Source: Candidatus Competibacteraceae bacterium
GTDB taxonomy: Bacteria; Pseudomonadota; Gammaproteobacteria; Competibacterales; Competibacteraceae
Length of the DNA: 64,000 nt
NCBI GenBank assembly: GCA_016699715.1
Contig: CP065007.1
Span: 496,001-560,000, forward strand
Direction of reading: 5' to 3'
Part shown: positions 24,006-32,878 of the stretch, in pieces
How positions within the stretch are numbered: the first letter of the stretch is position 1
Layout of the letters: every line of letters begins with the position of its first letter
Notes under the pieces: model-generated
Databases searched by the model: none
What the model was told of the DNA's origin: nothing
Seen by the model: the letters and a program-made list of their open reading frames with translations, nothing else
Position numbers and translations under genes: made by a program

Positions 24006-25353
24006 TTTCGGATTGGCGGGCGATGGTGGGTTGCGGTAGCGTCACCTCCACCATCAGGCCGCCCAGCGCCGCTGAGCGATCCAGCCGTAGCATACCGCCG
24101 TACTGCCGGACGATGTCGCCGGCGATGGCCAGCCCCAGGCCGTGTCCGGCGCGGGATTCGTCGATGCGCGCCCCCCGCTGTTGCAGCAGCTCCATTTGTT
24201 CCGGTGGGCAACCCGCTCCATCGTCCTCGACCCGCAGGCACAGTTCCCGTTCGGTCACGCTGGCGGTCAACCGTACCGTGGTTGCCGCCCACTGCCAGGC
24301 GTTGTCGAGCAGGTTGCCCAGCAATTCCAGCAAATCGTCCCGGTCGCAGGGGAAGGTGCTGGCGGGTGGGATTCGCAGCTCGACCCGCAAGCGTCGGTCG
24401 CGATGGATGCGACGCAAAGTCTCGATCAGATCGGCAAGCTCGCGCTCCAGCAGTACCCTCTGGCCGGGTGCGCCGCCGCCGGCGATTCGCGCCCGCTTGA
24501 GTTCGCGTTCGGTCAGGGTCCGGATCTGCTGAATCTGCTGGCGCAGCGCCTGCCAGCTAGCGCTATCCTCGGGCGCCAGTGGCTGCTCGGCGAGCTGGGT
24601 CAGCGCGGTGAGTGGGGTTTTCACGGCGTGGGCCAGATTGCCAAGGGCGTGACGGGCTCGCCGCTGACGCTGATCCAGCAGGACCAGCAAGCGGTTCAGT
24701 TCGGCCACCAGTGGCCGCACTTCGTCCGGAGCGTCGGCCGGCAGTTGCGCGATCTCGCCGCGCGCCAGTTGCGGCAGGTTCTGGCGGATCTGCTCCAGTG
24801 GCGCCAGGCCGCGCCGCACCATTTGTCGCTGAAACAGCAGTAGTACGGCAAACAGCAGCAACGCGACCAGGATGAATTCCAGCAGGATCCGGTGGATGCC
24901 TTGGCGCACTGGGGTGAAGTTCTCGGTCACGGCGATGGCGACGGGCCGGCCCTGGACCCGGAAGGCGCGCCCGACCAGCAGCAGTTGCTGGTCTTGCGGG
25001 CCGGTGACGAAGCTGCGGGTGACGTGGTCGGCCGCGAGCGGCGGCAGCGACAGCTCGGTGTCCCACAGGGAGCGCGAGTGGATCTCGCCGCCGGGCGCTT
25101 CGATTTGGTAGTAGTGTCCCGAGTAGGGTTGGTGAAAGGAGACACCGATCCGGTCAATGGCCAGGCGCGGCCGGCCGGCGGAGTCGAAATCCAAAGCCGC
25201 CACTAGGGTTTCCAAATCGTGTTCCAGCCGGCCGGCGACGAAATTCTCGGCGAGTTGCCGCAGCGAGTAGCTCCCGAGGGCCACCGCCAGCACCATCAAC
25301 AGGGTCAGCGCCAGAATCAGACCGGCCGAGAGCCGGGCCTGTAGCGAAGTCAT
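23986..25353 (-). CDS. PhoQ-like sensor histidine kinase (second system)
   Basis: A 455-residue kinase. Membrane helix at residues about 9-30, periplasmic sensor region to about 165, second helix LLEFILVALLLFAVLLLF, then a HAMP-like linker. DHp motif LGNLAHAVKTPLTAL with the phospho-accepting His; ATPase motifs DNAWQW, DDGAGCP and GHGLGLAIAG. It overlaps its regulator by 4 bp (ATGA) and converges with the ExeA/FHA gene, sharing about 20 bp at the 3' ends. It closely parallels the kinase at 2190. Confidence 0.9.
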   Translation of the reverse strand: MTSLQARLSAGLILALTLLMVLAVALGSYSLRQLAENFVAGRLEHDLETLVAALDFDSAGRPRLAIDRIGVSFHQPYSGHYYQIEAPGGEIHSRSLWDTELSLPPLAADHVTRSFVTGPQDQQLLLVGRAFRVQGRPVAIAVTENFTPVRQGIHRILLEFILVALLLFAVLLLFQRQMVRRGLAPLEQIRQNLPQLARGEIAQLPADAPDEVRPLVAELNRLLVLLDQRQRRARHALGNLAHAVKTPLTALTQLAEQPLAPEDSASWQALRQQIQQIRTLTERELKRARIAGGGAPGQRVLLERELADLIETLRRIHRDRRLRVELRIPPASTFPCDRDDLLELLGNLLDNAWQWAATTVRLTASVTERELCLRVEDDGAGCPPEQMELLQQRGARIDESRAGHGLGLAIAGDIVRQYGGMLRLDRSAALGGLMVEVTLPQPTIARQSEISMPRT

Positions 25354-26021
25354 GCGTCGTCGGTTCCGAAAACGTAGCCTTGACCGCGACGAGTGACGAT
25401 CAGGTCACGGCCGAGTTTGCGGCGCAGTCGATTGATGTAGACCTCCAGCACGTTGCTGTCGCGCTCGGCGTCGAAATCGTAGACATGCTCGACCAGCCGG
25501 CTTTTCGATAGCACCCGGCCGGGGTGTCGCATGAGGTAGCGCAGCAGGCGGAATTCGGTGCCGGTCAATTCGAAGGTGGCATCGGTGGCGGTCACCCGGA
25601 CGGTTTGGGCGTCTTCGTCCAGTTCCAGTCCGGCGGCTTGCAGCGGGCCGGGCGGCCGGGCGATACCGCGCCGTAGCAACGCATGCAGGCGGGCGATCAG
25701 TTCGGCGGTATGAAACGGTTTGCTCAGGTAATCGTCGGCGCCGGCCTTGAAGCCGTCCACTTTTTCGTGCCAGGCGTCGCGGGCGGTCAGGATCAGCACC
25801 GGCATCGGATGGCCGGCCGCGCGCCAGCCGCGCAGCACGTCCAGCCCGGAGCGGTCGGGCAGCCCGATATCCAGTACCACCATATCGTAGGGTTCGGACT
25901 CGCCCATGAAGCCGGCATCCACGCCATTGTCCGCTACATCCACGGCGAAACCGGCCCGTTGCAGTTCGCCGCGTAGCCGGCCACTCAACAATGCATCGTC
26001 CTCGACCAGCAGCAAGCGCAT
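25350..26021 (-). CDS. OmpR/PhoP-family response regulator (second system)
   Basis: A 223-residue regulator: MRLLLVEDDALLSGRLRG start, VVLDIGLPDRSG with the phospho-accepting Asp, LSKPFHTAEL with the conserved Lys, then a winged-helix output domain (LTGTEFRLLRYLM, VLEVYINRLRRKLG). It is third from last in the gene order PepSY - cytochrome b - PepSY - regulator - kinase. It is paralogous to the regulator at 3568. Confidence 0.92.
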   Translation of the reverse strand: MRLLLVEDDALLSGRLRGELQRAGFAVDVADNGVDAGFMGESEPYDMVVLDIGLPDRSGLDVLRGWRAAGHPMPVLILTARDAWHEKVDGFKAGADDYLSKPFHTAELIARLHALLRRGIARPPGPLQAAGLELDEDAQTVRVTATDATFELTGTEFRLLRYLMRHPGRVLSKSRLVEHVYDFDAERDSNVLEVYINRLRRKLGRDLIVTRRGQGYVFGTDDA

Positions 26022-26030
26022 CGCCCACCC

Positions 26031-26360
26031 TTACTCTTCGTGTTCTTCATGCTCAAAATGCCATGGTGCGCCGGTGCGGGCGTCGTATTCGAACTCCCTC
26101 ACCACGCCGTCATTGCCCAGGAATTTGAGATCGTAGATATAGCGGCCGTGCTCGGATTCCAGGCCCGCTTCCAGCAGTTGGCCCCCGGGATACCGGGTGC
26201 GATGCTGGGCGATGATGCTTTCCAGCGACAGGATTTGCCCGGCGCCGCGCAAGCGGCGGATTTCGTCATGGTCGCGCCCAGCCATGAGCGGACCCGCCAC
26301 CAGCAGGTTTGCGGCCAGCAGCAGGGTGGCGATGGGTCTGGCGGGACGGGGCATGGGCAC
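26031..26360 (-). CDS. Exported PepSY-domain protein (regulator-linked)
   Basis: A 109-residue protein with an N-terminal signal (IATLLLAANLLVAGPLMAG) and a PepSY core: GQILSLESIIAQHRTRYPGG, then YIYDLKFLGNDGVVREFEYDAR-type segments. It has a His/Glu-rich tail (HFEHEEHEE) that could bind metal. It lies 9 bp upstream of the response regulator, and like the PepSY gene at 4282 it probably feeds periplasmic information to the kinase. Confidence 0.85.
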   Translation of the reverse strand: MPMPRPARPIATLLLAANLLVAGPLMAGRDHDEIRRLRGAGQILSLESIIAQHRTRYPGGQLLEAGLESEHGRYIYDLKFLGNDGVVREFEYDARTGAPWHFEHEEHEE

Positions 26361-26385
26361 GGTTTCGCGAACGATATGAGGGTGG

Positions 26386-26997
26386 TCAGGCGCGCTTGCG
26401 TCCGGTCACCATGGCGCGGGCCAGATTTTCCCGGTGCAGCAGGCTTTCCCAGACGACCCCGATCAGATGTCCGGCGACCAGCGCGAGGGTGAAGTTGGCG
26501 AAAAACTCATGGATCTCCTTGATGGAGTGAATGGTGTCTTCGTTGCTGCCCGCCAGCAAACCGGCCAACGGACCCAGGCCCTTGTCGGCGCCGTACAACA
26601 ACAAGCCGGCGGTAACGGCGGTGGTCAAGCTCAGCAGCAGGATCACAATCATCGCGCCGCCGGCTGGATTATGGCCCAGGTGGCGGGGCGCGCGCAGGGT
26701 CAGCACTTGCTTGAGGTAGGACAGAGTGGCGCGGGGTCCATGCACGAAGTCGCCGAACCGGGCGTGGCGTGGTCCGGCGAAGCCCCAGAGCAGGCGAAAC
26801 AACAGCAGTCCGGCGATGGTGTAACCGGCCCAGACATGGACGGTTTGCAGCCACTCGCCGTCCAGGTGGTCCTGGAAATCCTCGAACCACTCGCTCTGAG
26901 TGAAATAGGCGGCGCAGAACGCGGTCGCCAGGGTCCAATGAAACAAGCGGACCCACGGGTCCCAAACGACGATTTCGGTGGAACGATGGTCAGTCAT
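26386..26997 (-). CDS. Cytochrome b561-type membrane protein
   Basis: The ATG at 26997, with GAGG 8 bp upstream, gives 203 residues; the longer frame is not supported. The protein has four membrane helices: RLFHWTLATAFCAAYF, VHVWAGYTIAGLLLFRLLWG, IVILLLSLTTAVTAGLLLY and FTLALVAGHLIGVVW. Paired histidines in the first, second and fourth helices (FHW, VHVW, GHLIG) and KEIHEFF fit b-type haem ligation. It probably passes electrons at the inner membrane to or from a periplasmic partner. The flanking PepSY genes on both sides make a redox or metal-linked unit with the two-component system. Confidence 0.86.
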   Translation of the reverse strand: MTDHRSTEIVVWDPWVRLFHWTLATAFCAAYFTQSEWFEDFQDHLDGEWLQTVHVWAGYTIAGLLLFRLLWGFAGPRHARFGDFVHGPRATLSYLKQVLTLRAPRHLGHNPAGGAMIVILLLSLTTAVTAGLLLYGADKGLGPLAGLLAGSNEDTIHSIKEIHEFFANFTLALVAGHLIGVVWESLLHRENLARAMVTGRKRA

Positions 26998-27104
26998 GGC
27001 CATAACCTCGCGACCTGTGGTCGGCGCCGCCGCCGTGCGGTGGCATGGCGGCGGCGAGATGACGGGTTTTTTCGGTTTCGGGATGTCACCTTGGTCATTC
27101 GACC

Positions 27105-27428
27105 TCAGCTGCCCTCCTCGGCGACCAGAACCCCGGTCTTCATGTCGTAATACACCTCCCATTTCTTGCCGTCGTCGCCCTTGATTTTCACTTCCCAGGT
27201 CTCCTTGCCGTTCTTCCTGTCCTTATAGGCTTTGGTGACTTTGCCCGGATGCGCCTTCAGTGCCATTTCGACGGCCTGTTCCTTGGTGATGCCGGCGGTC
27301 GCCGTGGCGGCTGGCGGATTAGCGTCTGGCGTGGCACTCTTGGTTTCGGCGGCGAGGGTGGTGGCGGCAAAGGTGGTGGCAAGCACGAAAGCAACGGTGC
27401 CGAGCAGGGATGTTGTGCGAGCGATCAT
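27105..27428 (-). CDS. Exported PepSY-domain protein
   Basis: The ATG at 27428 (GAGG 9 bp upstream) is preferred to a TTG five codons earlier; 107 residues. Signal peptide ending TTLAAE. The C-terminal PepSY core is ITKEQAVEMALKAHPGKVTKAY then TWEVKIKGDDGKKWEVYYD. It is first in the five-gene operon leading to the second two-component pair, with 107 bp between its stop and the cytochrome b start. Confidence 0.87.
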   Translation of the reverse strand: MIARTTSLLGTVAFVLATTFAATTLAAETKSATPDANPPAATATAGITKEQAVEMALKAHPGKVTKAYKDRKNGKETWEVKIKGDDGKKWEVYYDMKTGVLVAEEGS

Positions 27429-27763
27429 GGAGCAGTACCTCAATTATCGGATGGGTTTGGCAACGACAGTTCGAGTCGTTGCTTCGGATCGACGCGTCCT
27501 TGCGAGCTGAGGCGCACTGTACGGAACGTGCCTGAAACCAACCTTAAAATTTCCTGGATGCCGTGCTCGGGGATAAGCGAAATCGTCACGGGCGCGGTAC
27601 GGGGTCCGCTCGATCGAGATGCGCCAAGCGTCGGGAATCGAGTCGAAAGCGTGCGATCGCTACGGGCAACGCCGGTTCGATATTGGTTTTTTCGGCGCCG
27701 CCATAATAGACTTGCCCGCCGATCGAACCGATCTTTCAATCACCATCACCAGGAGTTCTACCC
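27429..27763. other. Divergent intergenic region
   Basis: About 335 bp between the minus-strand PepSY operon and the plus-strand duplicated protein. It must carry both promoters. A CATAATAG -10-like string at about 27702 is the only promoter-like piece seen; no operator repeat is obvious. Confidence 0.35.
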
Positions 27764-28162
27764 GTGGAGATGAAAAACATCGCGCAACTGCTCCAATCGT
27801 GTCGGAGCGATCTGCCCGATGGCAGCAGGACCGCCGCCGCCATCGACCGCAACGCCAGCCTGGAGGAGATTTCCGAACTGGCCGAGGGAGAAGGGTTGCA
27901 TAAGTTGGCCTCGGTGCTGTTCGAGGCCGAGCAGGAAGCGCTGCGGAGCGGCTCGGCCGCGGTGGAAGATGCCGCGGTGGCCACCGATACCTTCGTTCGG
28001 GAGGCTCGCCAGGATTTGCCGGCGGGCAGCAAGACCGCCGCCGCCATCGACCGCAACGCCTCGTGGGAGGAAATTTCCGAACTGGCCGAGGAAGAAGGGT
28101 TGCACCAGATCGCGTCGGTGTTGTTCGAAGCCGAGCAAGAGCGCTTGCGCAGCCCCTCCTGA
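27764..28162 (+). CDS. Small protein made of two near-identical repeats
   Basis: The GTG at 27764 with CAGGAG 8 bp upstream is taken as start; 132 residues, no signal or membrane segment. Two units of about 50 residues are clearly duplicated: DLPDGSRTAAAIDRNASLEE...GLHKLASVLFEAEQEALR and DLPAGSKTAAAIDRNASWEE...GLHQIASVLFEAEQERLR. The units are acidic and helical. I do not recognise the family. Its end carries a hairpin at 28172. Confidence 0.7.
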   Translation: MEMKNIAQLLQSCRSDLPDGSRTAAAIDRNASLEEISELAEGEGLHKLASVLFEAEQEALRSGSAAVEDAAVATDTFVREARQDLPAGSKTAAAIDRNASWEEISELAEEEGLHQIASVLFEAEQERLRSPS

Positions 28163-28171
28163 CGCTGTTTG

Positions 28172-28195
28172 AACCGCCGGTTTCGACCGGCGGTT
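28172..28195. terminator. Strong hairpin, possible terminator
   Basis: Perfect 10-bp stem AACCGCCGGT / ACCGGCGGTT with a TTCG tetraloop, 10 bp after the stop of the duplicated small protein. There is no T tract, so Rho-independent termination is uncertain. It may act as an RNA 3'-end stabiliser. Confidence 0.6.
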
Positions 28196-28302
28196 ACCGT
28201 GCCGATCCATCCTCCCGTTCCGCGCTCCGATCGCTTCCCCACCGCTTGCATATCCTGCCGGTGGCGCTGTCGAACCGGGTTTTAGCACGGCGCTTCGCCG
28301 TC

Positions 28303-28337
28303 ATCGATATCCCGCTATTAAAGTGCCGGATATCGAT
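28303..28337. promoter_or_regulatory. Operator-like inverted repeat
   Basis: Perfect 10-bp half-sites ATCGATATCC (28303-28312) and GGATATCGAT (28328-28337) separated by 15 bp, about 145 bp upstream of the phospholipid-methyltransferase-like gene. The geometry suits a dimeric regulator or a hairpin. The rest of the 28163-28480 gap shows nothing else clear. Confidence 0.4.
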
Positions 28338-28480
28338 TAAAATGCCTGCGGTCATCCAACTGTCACATCTATTACCGGCGTGGTGGTATTTTCCGCCGGC
28401 TGGATGCTCTGGTCGCCATCGCGCAATACGCAACTTTCTAATCGATGAGCGGTTCTCTGGATTTTGAGACTAGGTAGGGT

Positions 28481-29077
28481 ATGAAACGTTTGGTGAAGGT
28501 GTTAATGCAAAACCCTGGCGCCGCGTCACTGGCGTTGTTCACTCGGGAAATCTGGGCCAACCCACGCGCCATGGGGGCGGCCTGTCCCAGCGCGCCGGCG
28601 CTGGCAAGTTGCATGGCCTCGCGGGTACCGCTGGATCGGGACGGGTTGGTGGTGGAACTGGGTGGAGGAACCGGCGCGGTCACCGCCGCGCTGCTCAAGC
28701 ACGGCGTGCCGCCGTGGAAGCTGGTGGTGATCGAGCGTTCGCCGACGCTGGTCAATCACCTGCGCCGGCGTTTTCCGCAACTGCGGATCATGCAGGGAGA
28801 TGCCGCTCAACTGGCGCAACTGCTGGACCACGATCGTTCGCGAGGGGTCGGCGGCATCGTGTCCAGCCTGCCCTTGCGTTCGTTGCCTCCCACCGTCACC
28901 CGCGCCATCGGTCACCAGTTCGAGACCCTGCTCGATGCCGGCGGCCTGTTGGTGCAATACACCTACGACCTGCGCGGCACCCAGTCCGGGCTGCTACCCC
29001 ACTTTCGGCGGCGCTCCAGCAAGATCATCTGGAGCAATCTCCCGCCGGCCCGTGTGGAGGTATTCGAGCGGGAGTAA
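28481..29077 (+). CDS. Phospholipid N-methyltransferase-like SAM methyltransferase
   Basis: A 198-residue class I methyltransferase. It starts MKRLVKVLMQNP with the N-terminal helix pattern of PmtA/KsgA-like enzymes, then VELGGGTGAVTAALL (motif I), VVIERSPTLVNHLRRRFP, IMQGDA and a GGIVSSLPLRSLP segment where PmtA-type enzymes have their active-site loop. It probably methylates phosphatidylethanolamine or a related membrane lipid; a methyltransferase of similar fold on another substrate cannot be excluded. Its stop lies 5 bp from the converging pta stop. Confidence 0.75.
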   Translation: MKRLVKVLMQNPGAASLALFTREIWANPRAMGAACPSAPALASCMASRVPLDRDGLVVELGGGTGAVTAALLKHGVPPWKLVVIERSPTLVNHLRRRFPQLRIMQGDAAQLAQLLDHDRSRGVGGIVSSLPLRSLPPTVTRAIGHQFETLLDAGGLLVQYTYDLRGTQSGLLPHFRRRSSKIIWSNLPPARVEVFERE

Positions 29078-29081
29078 AGGA

Positions 29082-31244
29082 TCAGCGTCGGGCGGTGCGC
29101 TCCTGATCCGCTGCCTGTTCGGCCTGAATCGCGGTCAAGGCGATGGTGAACACGATATCTTCCACCAGTGCCCCGCGCGACAGATCGTTCACCGGCTTGC
29201 GCAGTCCTTGCAGCATCGGGCCAATGCTGATCACGTCGGCGCTGCGCTGCACCGCTTTATACGTCGTATTGCCGGTGTTGAGATCGGGGAAGATGAACAC
29301 CGTGGCCCGCCCGGCGACCTGACTGTCGGGCGCCTTGCTTTGGGCCACCGCCTTGATCGCCGCCGCGTCGTATTGCAGGGGGCCGTCGATCAGCAAATCC
29401 GGCCGCCGTTCGCGGGCGATCCGGGTCGCTTCCTTGACTTTTTCCACGTTGCTGCCGGTGCCGGAGGTGCCGGTGCTGTAGCTCAGCATCGCCACTCGCG
29501 GCGGGATGCCGAAGGCCTGGGCCGACTCGGCGCTTTGAATGGCGATGTCGGCCAGTTCCTCGGCATTGGGGTCGATGTTGATGGCGCAATCGCCGTAGAC
29601 CAGCACCTGTTCCGGCAGGCACATGAAGAAGATCGACGACACCAGCTTGACTCCGGGCGCGGTCTTGATCAGTTGCAGGGCCGGACGGATGGTGTTGGCG
29701 GTGGTATGCACCGCGCCGGACACCAGCCCGTCGACTTCGCCCAGTTGCAGCATCATGGTGCCCAGCATGACCGCGTCGTGCAACTGCTCATCGGCCAGGC
29801 CGGGGCTCAACCCCTTGTCCTGGCGCAGCTCCACCATCGTGTCGATGTAGCGCGGGTCGATCTGGGTGGGGTCGATGATTTCGATACCCGGCGGGATGAT
29901 CATGCCGCGGCGGGCCGACAGCCGGTGCATGCGGCCGGCGTCGCCCATCAGCACGCAGCGGGCGATGTCACGCTGGTGGCAGATGATCGCCGCCTCGATG
30001 GTGCGCGGTTCGTTGCCCTCGGGCAGGATGATGCGCTTGTTGGCGCGGCGGGCGCGTTCCACCAGCATGTGGCGGAAGGCCGGCGGGCTGAGCCGCCGTT
30101 CCTCGATCCGGGCCAGCAGCGGTTCGTGCCACTCCAGAGTGATATGCGAGGCGACCGTCTCCACCGCCCGTTGCATCCGGTCGTGGTCGTCGAGTGGGAT
30201 TTCCAGGTTGATGTAGGGCAGGTACAGCACCGATTGCATGGTGCTGTAGGGAATGGTCAGCACCGACAGGCCGGCCTCGAACGCCGGGCCACACAGCGTC
30301 CACACCCGCGGGTCGGGTTTGATGCCGCCGGTGAGCAGCACGGCCGCGACATGGGTGCCGCTGATCGCCGCCATGCAGGTGGCCAGCAGCAGGTCCTCGC
30401 GGTCGCCGGGCATGATCACCATCGCGCCGGCGCGCAGATCCTGGCAACTGTTGGCCAGGGTGCGGGCACCCAGTACGACATGGGTGACGCGGCGGTCCAA
30501 CTGGCCTTCGTTGAGGATTTGCGCGCCGATCATGTGCCTGATGTCCCGCACCCGCGGCGCGATCAGCTCGCGTTGCCAGGGGATGCAGCCCAGCAGCTTG
30601 AAGGTCTCCGGCCAGCGTCGGGCGCACTCGGCTTGCAGTTCGGCCTCGTGGCCCTGGTCGAGGCTATCCTCGGCGCGGCTGAAATCGAAACGGATGTGGC
30701 CGGTGGGGTCCACCGGCGCGTCCAGCAGGTTGACGATGCAGCCGATCATCCGCTCGTGGTGGATGCCGCCGTAGGCTTGGGCCACCATTTCCACCGTTTC
30801 GGCAACCTGGCGTGGGTTGTCGCGGCCGGGAGCGGCGACAATGATGATCCGGGCATCCAGGCTTTGCGCCATTCTGGCATTCAGATGAGTGCCGTAGGAC
30901 CGTTCCTCGGTATCCACCAGACCTTCGACCACCACCACGCTGGCTTTCTGGGCCGCGCGCTCGTAGCGGGCGATCACCTCCTCCAGCAGAATGTTTTCCC
31001 GATTGTGGCCGAGCAGGCTTTCCGCCTCGGCGACCGGGATCGGTTCGGGCGGGTTCAGGCTGGTGACGGCGCGCGCCAGTCGGGTCGAGCGTTCCGGTCC
31101 GGTGTCGGTGGCGTGCGGCTGGCCGATGGGTTTGCAGAAACCGACCGGAATGCCCTTGCGGTCGAGCGCGTGCACCAGACCCAGGGCAACGGTGGTCAGC
31201 CCGACCCGTTGTTCGGTGGGGACGACAAGAATTGCGGTGGCCAT
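29082..31244 (-). CDS. pta: Phosphate acetyltransferase
   Basis: A 720-residue long-form Pta, close to the 714 of E. coli. The N-terminal domain resembles dethiobiotin synthetase (MATAILVVPTEQRVG, GFCKPIGQP). A DRTGG-type middle domain follows, and the C-terminal catalytic PTA domain (from about residue 400) contains KRIILPEGNEPRT, SGAVHTTANTIRPALQ and VADLLIDGPLQ-type segments with conserved DGPLQYDAA. It interconverts acetyl-CoA plus phosphate and acetyl phosphate. No ackA is seen within the window. Confidence 0.95.
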   Translation of the reverse strand: MATAILVVPTEQRVGLTTVALGLVHALDRKGIPVGFCKPIGQPHATDTGPERSTRLARAVTSLNPPEPIPVAEAESLLGHNRENILLEEVIARYERAAQKASVVVVEGLVDTEERSYGTHLNARMAQSLDARIIIVAAPGRDNPRQVAETVEMVAQAYGGIHHERMIGCIVNLLDAPVDPTGHIRFDFSRAEDSLDQGHEAELQAECARRWPETFKLLGCIPWQRELIAPRVRDIRHMIGAQILNEGQLDRRVTHVVLGARTLANSCQDLRAGAMVIMPGDREDLLLATCMAAISGTHVAAVLLTGGIKPDPRVWTLCGPAFEAGLSVLTIPYSTMQSVLYLPYINLEIPLDDHDRMQRAVETVASHITLEWHEPLLARIEERRLSPPAFRHMLVERARRANKRIILPEGNEPRTIEAAIICHQRDIARCVLMGDAGRMHRLSARRGMIIPPGIEIIDPTQIDPRYIDTMVELRQDKGLSPGLADEQLHDAVMLGTMMLQLGEVDGLVSGAVHTTANTIRPALQLIKTAPGVKLVSSIFFMCLPEQVLVYGDCAINIDPNAEELADIAIQSAESAQAFGIPPRVAMLSYSTGTSGTGSNVEKVKEATRIARERRPDLLIDGPLQYDAAAIKAVAQSKAPDSQVAGRATVFIFPDLNTGNTTYKAVQRSADVISIGPMLQGLRKPVNDLSRGALVEDIVFTIALTAIQAEQAADQERTARR

Positions 31245-31380
31245 GACCGTTCCTTCGTAGGGTCAGTGATGTTGCAGTGCAGCGTAGCATACACCTGTTC
31301 GGTCGTGGCCGCCTAGCGATTGAAGAGAGCGGGATCAAAGCCCGGATAGGGTCGGAATCATGATCGGTGACGGGTGACGG

Positions 31381-32718
31381 TCAGTGGGTTTCCCGGTCCA
31401 GCCGGGCCGTCAGCTCGCGCAGCTCCAGGGCGATCTCGACCGGGTAGCTCGGTTCGCCTTGGTCGGTGCGCAGGGCGGGCGGCAGTGCCGCCAGTTGCGC
31501 GCGCGCGCGGTCGCGGCTGGCGTCCAGCGGTTCCGGCGGTGCCCGCCGGCGACCGTTTTCCATCACCTTGACCAGCAAGGGTTCACCCGGCCGCGGTGCA
31601 TCTTCCAGGCTCAAACAGTCGCCGGCCATCGCGCCGTCCGCCGCCAGTTGCCGGTACACCTGCTTGCGGCCGGGCCAGGTGGCTTTGCCTTCGGAATGCT
31701 TGCGCCGGGGTCGGCCAGCATACTCTTGTAGCTTGTAAACCAGATCCAGCGTCGGAGCGTCAACGGATGCATCCAGCCGGGTGCCGATACCGAAACCGTC
31801 GATCGGCGCCCCCGCGGCCAGTAGCTCACGCAGGCGGTATTCGTCGAGATCGCCGCTGGCCAGGATGGTGACTTGCGCCAGGCCGCCGGCATCGAGGATG
31901 CTTCGGACCCGGCGGGCGTGTTCGGCCAGGTCGCCGCTGTCGATGCGCACGCCCTTGATTTTGATGCCGCGCTCGCGCAGGCGGGGGGCCAGCGTGAGCA
32001 GCTTGTGGGCGGCGGTCTCGGTGTCGTAGGTGTCGAGCAGCAGTACCACGTTGCCGGGCTGGGCGGCGGCGAAATGTTCGAAAGCCTCTTCCTCCCGGTC
32101 GTGGGCCTGGATCAGCGAATGAGCCATGGTGCCGAACAGGGGAATATCGAAGCGCAGGCCGGCCAGCACGGTGGCGCTGCCGGCAAAACCGGCCAGATAG
32201 GCCGCTCGGGCGGCGAACAGGGCCGCCTCGGCGCCGTGGGCACGGCGCATGCCGAAATCCACCAGCAGCTTGCCGGGCGCGGCCAGCACGCAGCGGGCGG
32301 CCTTGGATGCGATCAGGGTTTGATAATGGATCAGGTTGATGAGCCGACTTTCCACCAGTTGCGCCTCGGGCAGCGGGGCGACGACCCGCAGGATCGGTTC
32401 GTTGGCGAAGAACGCCGTGCCCTCCGGTAGCGCATCTACTGAGCCGGTGAAGCGAAAGTCTTCCAGCGCGGCCACGAATTGCGGGCTGAAGCGACCGCAA
32501 CCGGCCAGCCAGTCCAGTTCCTCGGCGGTGAATCGCAGGTTTTCCAGATAATCCAGCGCCTGTTCCAAGCCGGCGGCGAGCAGGAATGCCCGCTCGGGGG
32601 GCAGCCGGCGGGCGAACAATTCGAACACAGCCGTTTCCCGCATGCGTTCGGCGTGGTAGGTCTGGAGCATGGTCAATTGGTAAAGATCGGTCAGCAGTAC
32701 GCTATTTGCGCGGTTCAT
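31381..32718 (-). CDS. pncB: Nicotinate phosphoribosyltransferase
   Basis: A 445-residue NAPRTase of the longer PncB2-like type. It starts LLTDLYQLTMLQTYHAERM, with FELFARRLPPER, the SVDALPEGTAFF stretch, and HSLIQAHDREEEAF. KIKGVRIDSGDLAEHARRV and DGFGIGTRLDASVDAP are the phosphoribosyl-binding region. It makes nicotinate mononucleotide from nicotinate and PRPP for NAD salvage. A hexamer repeat sits 13 bp upstream of its start. Confidence 0.93.
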   Translation of the reverse strand: MNRANSVLLTDLYQLTMLQTYHAERMRETAVFELFARRLPPERAFLLAAGLEQALDYLENLRFTAEELDWLAGCGRFSPQFVAALEDFRFTGSVDALPEGTAFFANEPILRVVAPLPEAQLVESRLINLIHYQTLIASKAARCVLAAPGKLLVDFGMRRAHGAEAALFAARAAYLAGFAGSATVLAGLRFDIPLFGTMAHSLIQAHDREEEAFEHFAAAQPGNVVLLLDTYDTETAAHKLLTLAPRLRERGIKIKGVRIDSGDLAEHARRVRSILDAGGLAQVTILASGDLDEYRLRELLAAGAPIDGFGIGTRLDASVDAPTLDLVYKLQEYAGRPRRKHSEGKATWPGRKQVYRQLAADGAMAGDCLSLEDAPRPGEPLLVKVMENGRRRAPPEPLDASRDRARAQLAALPPALRTDQGEPSYPVEIALELRELTARLDRETH

Positions 32719-32730
32719 GAGCTTGCCTGT

Positions 32731-32754
32731 GGTCGAGGTCGAGGTCGAGGTCGC
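32731..32754. repeat. Hexamer tandem repeat upstream of pncB
   Basis: Three GGTCGA units plus GGTCGC (plus-strand sense) directly upstream of the pncB start. Copy-number change here would alter leader length or spacing; it does not affect the coding sequence. Confidence 0.8.
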
Positions 32755-32878
32755 GGGCCGGTACCGCTGTCAATCGATGAATATATGGCCGATGCGCCGC
32801 TGCCTTGCAAGAGCTTGGCGCGGCGATATTGGGGACCAATATCATCAACCCGTGGGCACTTGCCATGGTGGGAACATA

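Noticed and set aside
28800..31316. 838-codon plus-strand frame over pta
   Set aside because: His/Gln/Arg-rich shadow; the minus-strand Pta reading is full length with all motifs.
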